A DNA stretch of 9,578 bases. Origin: Propionibacteriaceae bacterium UBA5174. Lineage in GTDB: Bacteria; Actinomycetota; Actinomycetes; Propionibacteriales; Propionibacteriaceae. Where the stretch lies: the NCBI GenBank assembly GCA_002413345.1, contig DHWU01000035.1:1-9578 (forward strand). The letters are read 5' to 3'. The notes beneath the pieces were generated by a model. That model made no database searches. It was not told the DNA's origin and saw only the letters and a program-made list of their open reading frames with translations. Shown piece by piece: positions 6,297 through 9,578 of this stretch (position 1 is the first letter of the stretch; the number at the start of each line of letters is the position of its first letter). Position numbers and translations under genes: made by a program.

Positions 6297-7127
6297 GTGA
6301 CTACCGACAACAATCCGACTGACGGCGGCTTCGATGCGCTCGAGGCTGACGCCATCGAGATCGACCTCGGTCTGCCCGAAAGCGCCGAAAGTGACGACCT
6401 TGGGTTGAACCTCGACTTCGGCGATAACGCCGACGGTCAGGCCGATGCCGACATGTTGGCAAACCTGATTGAGGTCGAAGCCGATCCTGAGCCCGAGCCT
6501 GCGGAATTGGATGCTGACGATGAAGCGGTGTTGGCCGAGTTGCATGAGCAGCTGCGTAGCCAAATCGGTGACTGGTATGTGATCCACACCTACTCGGGTA
6601 TGGAAAACCGGGTCAAACAGAACCTCGACAACCGGGTCAAGACCTTGGGCATGGAGGACTACATCTACGAGGCCGTGGTGCCTACCGAGGATGTCATCGA
6701 GACCCGTAACGGTGCCCGTAAGTCAGTAACTCGCACTGTGTTGCCCGGATATGTGCTGGTGCGCATGGATCTCACCGATGCGTCCTGGGCAGCAGTGCGA
6801 CACACGCCTTCGGTGACCGGCTTTGTGGCTCATGCCAGCTCGCCGGTTCCGCTGAGCTTGGCTGAGGTGGAAAAGATGCTTGCCCCGGCCGCTTTGGCCA
6901 GGGCTGCGGCAGCTGCCGTCGGCGGCCCCAAGAGCCGCGCCAAGAAGATCGAGATTGCCGACTTCAACGTCGGGGATTCGGTCATGGTGGTTTCGGGACC
7001 CTTCGCTGGGGTGCACGCGACTATCACTGAGATCAATGCGAACAGCCAACGCCTGAAGGCGCTGGTCGAGATCCTCGGCCGGGAGACACCGGTCGATCTG
7101 ACTCTCGGCCAGATCCAGCGGGTCTAA
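6297..7127 (+). CDS. nusG: transcription termination/antitermination factor NusG
   Basis: NusG binds the RNA polymerase clamp and modulates pausing, Rho termination and transcription-translation coupling. The 276-residue product has an acidic N-terminal extension (1-90, rich in Asp/Glu with EADPEPEPAELDADDE at 61-76). The NGN domain begins at DWYVIHTYSGMENRVK (92-107), with VVPTEDV and the characteristic LPGYVLVRMDL (149-159). An Ala-rich linker (about 197-215) leads to the C-terminal KOW domain, FNVGDSVMVVSGPFAGVHAT (223-242). E. coli NusG has 181 residues; the extension is common in actinobacteria. The GTG start has AGGAAG (6282-6287), which overlaps the secE stop, nine bases upstream. An antisense open frame of 306 codons across this area is a shadow. 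Confidence 0.96.
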   Translation: MTTDNNPTDGGFDALEADAIEIDLGLPESAESDDLGLNLDFGDNADGQADADMLANLIEVEADPEPEPAELDADDEAVLAELHEQLRSQIGDWYVIHTYSGMENRVKQNLDNRVKTLGMEDYIYEAVVPTEDVIETRNGARKSVTRTVLPGYVLVRMDLTDASWAAVRHTPSVTGFVAHASSPVPLSLAEVEKMLAPAALARAAAAAVGGPKSRAKKIEIADFNVGDSVMVVSGPFAGVHATITEINANSQRLKALVEILGRETPVDLTLGQIQRV

Positions 7128-7190
7128 GCCAACCAACCGCCGCCGGCCGCCGGCCGAACGGCAACAACCAACCAGAAGGACCCAAACCAG

Positions 7191-7622
7191 ATGCCTCCCA
7201 AGAAGAAGGTAGCCGCGATAGTCAAGGTGGCCTTGAACGCGGGCGCGGCCACTCCTGCTCCGCCGGTCGGCACAGCGCTCGGACCGCATGGCGTGAACAT
7301 CATGGAGTTCTGCAAGCGGTACAACGCCGAGACTGAGGCCCAGCGTGGCAACGTGATCCCGGTCGAGATCACCATCTATGAGGACCGCACGTTCAGCTTC
7401 GTCACCAAGACTCCGCCAGCTGCGGAGATGATCAAGAAGGCCGCTGGGCTGAAGAGCGGGTCGGCACGTCCTCATCAGGACTTCGTCGGCACGATCACCT
7501 CCGATCAGGTGCGCGAAATCGCGCAGACGAAGATGCCTGACCTGAACGCCAATGACGTTGACGCCGCCATGAAGATTGTGGCTGGCACTGCCCGTTCAAT
7601 GGGCGTCAAGGTCGAGGGCTGA
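7191..7622 (+). CDS. rplK: 50S ribosomal protein L11
   Basis: L11 binds the GTPase-associated region of 23S rRNA and, in bacteria with RelA, contributes to stringent-response activation. The 143 residues match the family length. The N-terminal domain carries ATPAPPVGTALGPHGVNI (20-37), the proline-rich face that together with rRNA binds thiopeptide antibiotics. The C-terminal rRNA-binding domain (about 75-143) includes TKTPPAAEMIKKAAGLKSGS and ARSMGVKVEG. AGAAGGA (7174-7180) lies ten bases before the ATG. The 63-base gap from nusG is GC-rich, with a CCGGCCGCCGG palindrome, and contains no recognisable promoter, so rplK is probably reached by transcription from upstream. Confidence 0.98.
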   Translation: MPPKKKVAAIVKVALNAGAATPAPPVGTALGPHGVNIMEFCKRYNAETEAQRGNVIPVEITIYEDRTFSFVTKTPPAAEMIKKAAGLKSGSARPHQDFVGTITSDQVREIAQTKMPDLNANDVDAAMKIVAGTARSMGVKVEG

Positions 7623-7641
7623 ACCCAAACCAAATCCAAGA

Positions 7642-7667
7642 GTGGGAGGGCATCGCGCCCGCACCAC
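7642..7667 (+). promoter_or_regulatory. probable L1-binding mRNA element (23S rRNA mimic)
   Basis: GTGG (7642-7645) pairs with CCAC (7664-7667), and GGGC (7648-7651) pairs with GCCC (7657-7660) around ATCGC. An asymmetric internal loop of GA opposite GCA lies between them. The 5' strand GTGGGAGG is also the start of helix 76 in the L1 stalk of bacterial 23S rRNA, as recalled from E. coli. L1 represses its own operon by binding such mimics. The site lies between rplK and rplA, 51 bases before the rplA ATG. Confidence 0.7.
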
Positions 7668-7717
7668 ACCCTGGCACCGGATCCACACGAGGATCTGCAA
7701 CGAACAAGGAGACCAGA

Positions 7718-8416
7718 ATGAAGCGAGGCAAGGCTTATATCGCCGCTGCTGAGAAGTTTGACGCTGAGCAGCTCTACAGCCCCGAGGCTGCAGTTGGCCT
7801 AGTTAAGGCCGCAGCGTCGGCCAAGTTTGATGAGACCGTCGAGGTTGCCATGCGTCTTGGCGTCGACCCCCGCAAGGCCGACCAGATGATTCGTGGCACC
7901 GTCAACCTGCCGAACGGCACCGGCAAGACCGCAAGGGTCCTGGTCTTTGCCACCGGCGAGAAGGCGGCTGACGCCATCGCTGCTGGAGCCGATGAAGTTG
8001 GCGATGATGATCTGATCGACAAAGTATCCAAGGGTTACCTGGATTTCGACGCAGTGGTTGCGACCCCGGATCTGATGGGCAAGGTCGGCCGGTTGGGCCG
8101 GGTTCTTGGCCCGCGTGGTCTGATGCCAAACCCGAAGACTGGCACCGTGACGATGGATGTGGCCAAGGCTGTCAGCGAAATCAAGGGCGGCAAGATTGAG
8201 TTCCGGGTAGACCGGCACGCCAACTTGCACTTCATCATCGGAAAGGCTTCTTTCGCCGAAGAGAGCCTGGCGCAGAATTACTTCGCTGCTCTCGATGAGG
8301 TGCTGCGGCTCAAGCCGAGTGCCGCCAAGGGCCGTTACCTGCAGAAGGTCACGTTGTCCTCGACGATGGGACCTGGCGTCTCGGTAGATCCCACTAACAC
8401 CAAGCCAGCTGAGTGA
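7718..8416 (+). CDS. rplA: 50S ribosomal protein L1
   Basis: L1 forms the mobile stalk at the ribosomal E site and is a translational repressor of its own mRNA. The 232 residues have the usual length. The diagnostic segment GRVLGPRGLMPNPKTGTVT (127-145) and the rRNA-contacting stretch IKGGKIEFRVDRHANLHFII (155-174) are intact. The ATG at 7718 has AAGGAGA (7706-7712) five bases upstream. A small GATCC/GGATC hairpin (7680-7695) lies just before that site. The gene follows rplK after a 95-base gap that contains the L1-type element, and a strong terminator follows it. rplJ is therefore probably transcribed separately, as in other bacteria with a split L11-L1 / L10-L7/L12 arrangement. Confidence 0.98.
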   Translation: MKRGKAYIAAAEKFDAEQLYSPEAAVGLVKAAASAKFDETVEVAMRLGVDPRKADQMIRGTVNLPNGTGKTARVLVFATGEKAADAIAAGADEVGDDDLIDKVSKGYLDFDAVVATPDLMGKVGRLGRVLGPRGLMPNPKTGTVTMDVAKAVSEIKGGKIEFRVDRHANLHFIIGKASFAEESLAQNYFAALDEVLRLKPSAAKGRYLQKVTLSSTMGPGVSVDPTNTKPAE

Positions 8417-8434
8417 TCTGATCCAGGCTGATTC

Positions 8435-8467
8435 AAGCCGGTCCGCGCGTTGCGCGGGCCGGCTTTT
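8435..8467 (+). terminator. intrinsic terminator after rplA
   Basis: AAGCCGGTCCGCGC (8435-8448) pairs with GCGCGGGCCGGCTT (8452-8465). The 14-bp stem has one T-G wobble and the loop is GTT. TTTT (8464-8467) overlaps its end. It lies 18 bases after the rplA stop and should end the secE-nusG-rplK-rplA transcript. Confidence 0.92.
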
Positions 8468-8554
8468 GGTTTCCAACAGGTTACTGAAGTGGGCCTGCGC
8501 ACGCTTCGGGGGTTGAACTAGGCACAATGATGGCTCGGCATAGGGGGGTTTGGG

Positions 8555-9073
8555 ATGAGTGAAGATCGGATTCTGATCGGGCCGGTGGCCGCGCTAGTGG
8601 CTAGCGGTGCCGCAGTGTCGGGCTTGCAGGTGGCCGCTTTTGCTCCGGCGAACTTTGTCGGTCTGGCCGAATGCCTTCTGGCGGCCTGCTCTGGACAGCC
8701 CGAGCTGCCGGACTTGAATGCTGCCAAAGCCAGGGTCAAGGACACCATTAAGGGCGACTTCGGCCGAGTGCTTCCAGGCGTCTCCCCGACTGGGCTGTTG
8801 GACGGCAAAATAGTGGGGGCGCTCCAAGTGGTTCAGTCGTCGCCACTGGATCCCCAATTGGAGGCCCCGATGGTGATCGCAATGTTCGTTCACCCGGACT
8901 ATCAGGGGAAAGGGATCGCCGCAACGCTGCTTGGCCATGCTGCATCTCGACTGCAATTGGGCGGATTTGACCGGCTAGCTATTCGAGTTACCAGTGAGAC
9001 CGCTGCTGAAGCTGTGACCATCTTTCAGCACGCCGGTTTTGTCGATTTGGTGCCGGGCGAGCAGTCGGCGTAA
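8555..9073 (+). CDS. GNAT-family N-acetyltransferase, substrate unknown
   Basis: The 172-residue product has the GNAT acetyl-CoA-binding core. Beta-4 and motif A read MVIAMFVHPDYQGKGIAATL (106-125), with the pyrophosphate loop Q-x-x-G-x-A at Q117/G120/A122. A helix (about 122-135) and a motif-B-like AAEAVTIFQHAGFVDL (150-165) follow. The N-terminal half (1-85) is poorly conserved and includes a segment with two cysteines (C40, C45). Nothing indicates the acceptor; N-terminal acetylation of a ribosomal protein is a guess from location only. The ATG at 8555 has AGGGGGG (8542-8548) six bases upstream. No clear promoter is seen in the 87 bases after the rplA terminator. The stop codon lies one base before the L10 leader, so any transcript of this gene runs into that switch. 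Confidence 0.8.
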   Translation: MSEDRILIGPVAALVASGAAVSGLQVAAFAPANFVGLAECLLAACSGQPELPDLNAAKARVKDTIKGDFGRVLPGVSPTGLLDGKIVGALQVVQSSPLDPQLEAPMVIAMFVHPDYQGKGIAATLLGHAASRLQLGGFDRLAIRVTSETAAEAVTIFQHAGFVDLVPGEQSA

Positions 9074-9074
9074 A

Positions 9075-9138
9075 CTACGCGAAGCCGAAGACCGCTGGTG
9101 TGGTCCTGAGAGATCAGGGCCGGTAAACCCCGCGTAGG
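9075..9138 (+). promoter_or_regulatory. L10 leader (L10-L7/L12 binding domain)
   Basis: The conserved L10-leader elements are present: AGCCGAAGACCGCTGGT (9083-9099) and CGGTAAACCCCGCGTAGGTGA (9121-9141). The closing stem is CTACGCG (9075-9081) with CGCGTAG (9131-9137), 7 perfect bp. ACCG (9091-9094) pairs with CGGT (9121-9124). The distal arm GGTCCTGA (9102-9109) pairs with TCAGGGCC (9114-9121), partly competing at 9121, around the GNRA loop GAGA. Kink-turn-like purines lie in the internal loop. In other bacteria the L10-(L12) complex binds this RNA to repress rplJL. Confidence 0.9.
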
Positions 9139-9183
9139 TGATCTAGAACAGCTCAACGAGTCGTTCCCCGGTCTGCCTACGCG
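9131..9183 (+). promoter_or_regulatory. antiterminator pairing in the rplJ leader
   Basis: CGCGTAGG (9131-9138) is perfectly complementary to CCTACGCG (9176-9183), which lies in the loop of the downstream terminator hairpin. The same 9131-9137 strand closes the L10-binding domain with 9075-9081. Pairing 9131-9138 with 9176-9183 crosses the terminator stem and should prevent it, giving a two-state switch. Confidence 0.75.
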
Positions 9184-9200
9184 CACCGGGGTTTTCTTTT
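9166..9200 (+). terminator. attenuator terminator in the rplJ leader
   Basis: CCCCGGT (9166-9172) pairs perfectly with ACCGGGG (9185-9191), followed directly by TTTTCTTTT (9192-9200). The 12-base loop carries the antiterminator strand CCTACGCG. It sits 44 bases before the rplJ start and upstream of its ribosome site, so it acts as an attenuator rather than a gene end. Confidence 0.9.
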
Positions 9201-9243
9201 GCCCGCGTGCTTCGGCGATCGAAGAGAAGTGGGAAGGAGACCC

Positions 9244-9578
9244 ATGGCGAGGCCAGAAAAGACAGCCGCCGTTGCTGAGTTGACCGAAGCGTTCAACGAA
9301 GCCACTGCCGCTGTGCTGACCGAGTACCGCGGCCTTACCGTTGCTGACCTGAAGGAACTTCGCAGGTCGCTCGGCGGGGACGCCACTTACGCCGTGACAA
9401 AGAACACGCTGACCAAGATTGCTGCCAAGCAAGCTGGCATCGACGGACTCGATGACTCGCTCAATGGGCCGACAGCAATTACTTTCATTCGCGGTGACGT
9501 TGCCACCGTGGCTAAGGGTCTACGTGACTTTGCCAAGGCGCACCCGCTTCTGGTGATCAAGGGCGGTGTCATGGACGG
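9244..9578 (+). CDS. rplJ: 50S ribosomal protein L10, 5' part (cut by window end)
   Basis: L10 anchors L7/L12 dimers to the ribosomal stalk base and, complexed with L7/L12, represses its own mRNA. The first 111 codons are present of a family length of roughly 170-180 residues; the rest lies past the window end. Family features are KTAAVAELTEAFNEATAAVL (6-25), the conserved YRGLTVADLKELRRSL (28-43), YAVTKNTL (49-56) and NGPTAITF (74-81). The ATG at 9244 has AAGGAG (9234-9239) four bases upstream. Expression is probably set by the L10 leader and attenuator between 9075 and 9200. rplL is expected next, outside the window. Confidence 0.97.
   Translation, partial: MARPEKTAAVAELTEAFNEATAAVLTEYRGLTVADLKELRRSLGGDATYAVTKNTLTKIAAKQAGIDGLDDSLNGPTAITFIRGDVATVAKGLRDFAKAHPLLVIKGGVMD

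Noticed and set aside
7137..7166. GC-rich palindromic stretch between nusG and rplK
   Set aside because: It contains short CCGGCCG repeats and possible weak stems, but no T run, promoter or L1-type motif; it is probably compositional.
8513..8546. Possible promoter for the GNAT gene around TTGAAC and CACAAT
   Set aside because: No TANNNT element lies at a proper distance from the TTGAAC, and CACAAT has no matching -35. The signal is too weak to call.
9047..9076. Possible rplJ promoter, TTGGTG-18-TAAACT
   Set aside because: Transcription would start near 9083, after the first strand of the L10-leader closing stem (9075-9081), so the conserved leader could not form.

Overview
The window comes from the chromosome of a moderately high-GC actinobacterium (about 60% G+C by eye). 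The clearest evidence is gene order: tRNA-Met, rpmG, two MaoC-fold dehydratase genes, murB, then tRNA-Trp, secE, nusG, rplK, rplA and rplJ, all on the + strand, is the conserved actinobacterial neighbourhood. The long N-terminal extensions on SecE and NusG and the GTG/TTG starts fit this. The genus cannot be named from the sequence.

Layout. (1) 1-287: the 3' part of an elongator tRNA-Met, rpmG (L33, zinc-binding form) and a strong UCCG-tetraloop hairpin. (2) 351-2207: hadA-like, hadB-like and murB, tightly overlapping. They probably start from a leaderless promoter whose -10 sits exactly at -12 to -7 of the hadA ATG. (3) 2275-5577: an AspC/TyrB-type (subgroup I-alpha) aminotransferase and a long E. 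coli-type methionyl-tRNA synthetase with a C-terminal tRNA-binding domain. Both look more proteobacterial than is usual at this locus. (4) 5595-7127: a promoter, tRNA-Trp, secE and nusG. (5) 7191-8465: rplK and rplA, with an L1-binding-site mimic between them and a strong terminator after rplA. (6) 8555-9073: a GNAT acetyltransferase of unknown substrate. (7) 9075-9578: an L10 leader with an attenuator, then the start of rplJ, cut by the window end.

Together most genes serve translation (aminoacylation, tRNAs, ribosomal proteins), transcription elongation (NusG) and Sec export (SecE); murB makes a peptidoglycan precursor and the MaoC pair probably acts on acyl thioesters. The richest signals are RNA switches. 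The rplJ leader contains one strand (9131-9138) that can pair either with 9075-9081, closing the L10-binding domain, or with 9176-9183, the loop of an intrinsic terminator. This is a complete feedback attenuator readable from the sequence. I see no mobile element, CRISPR array, phage gene or defence system, and no wholly new system. Minus-strand open frames are shadows of the + strand genes.
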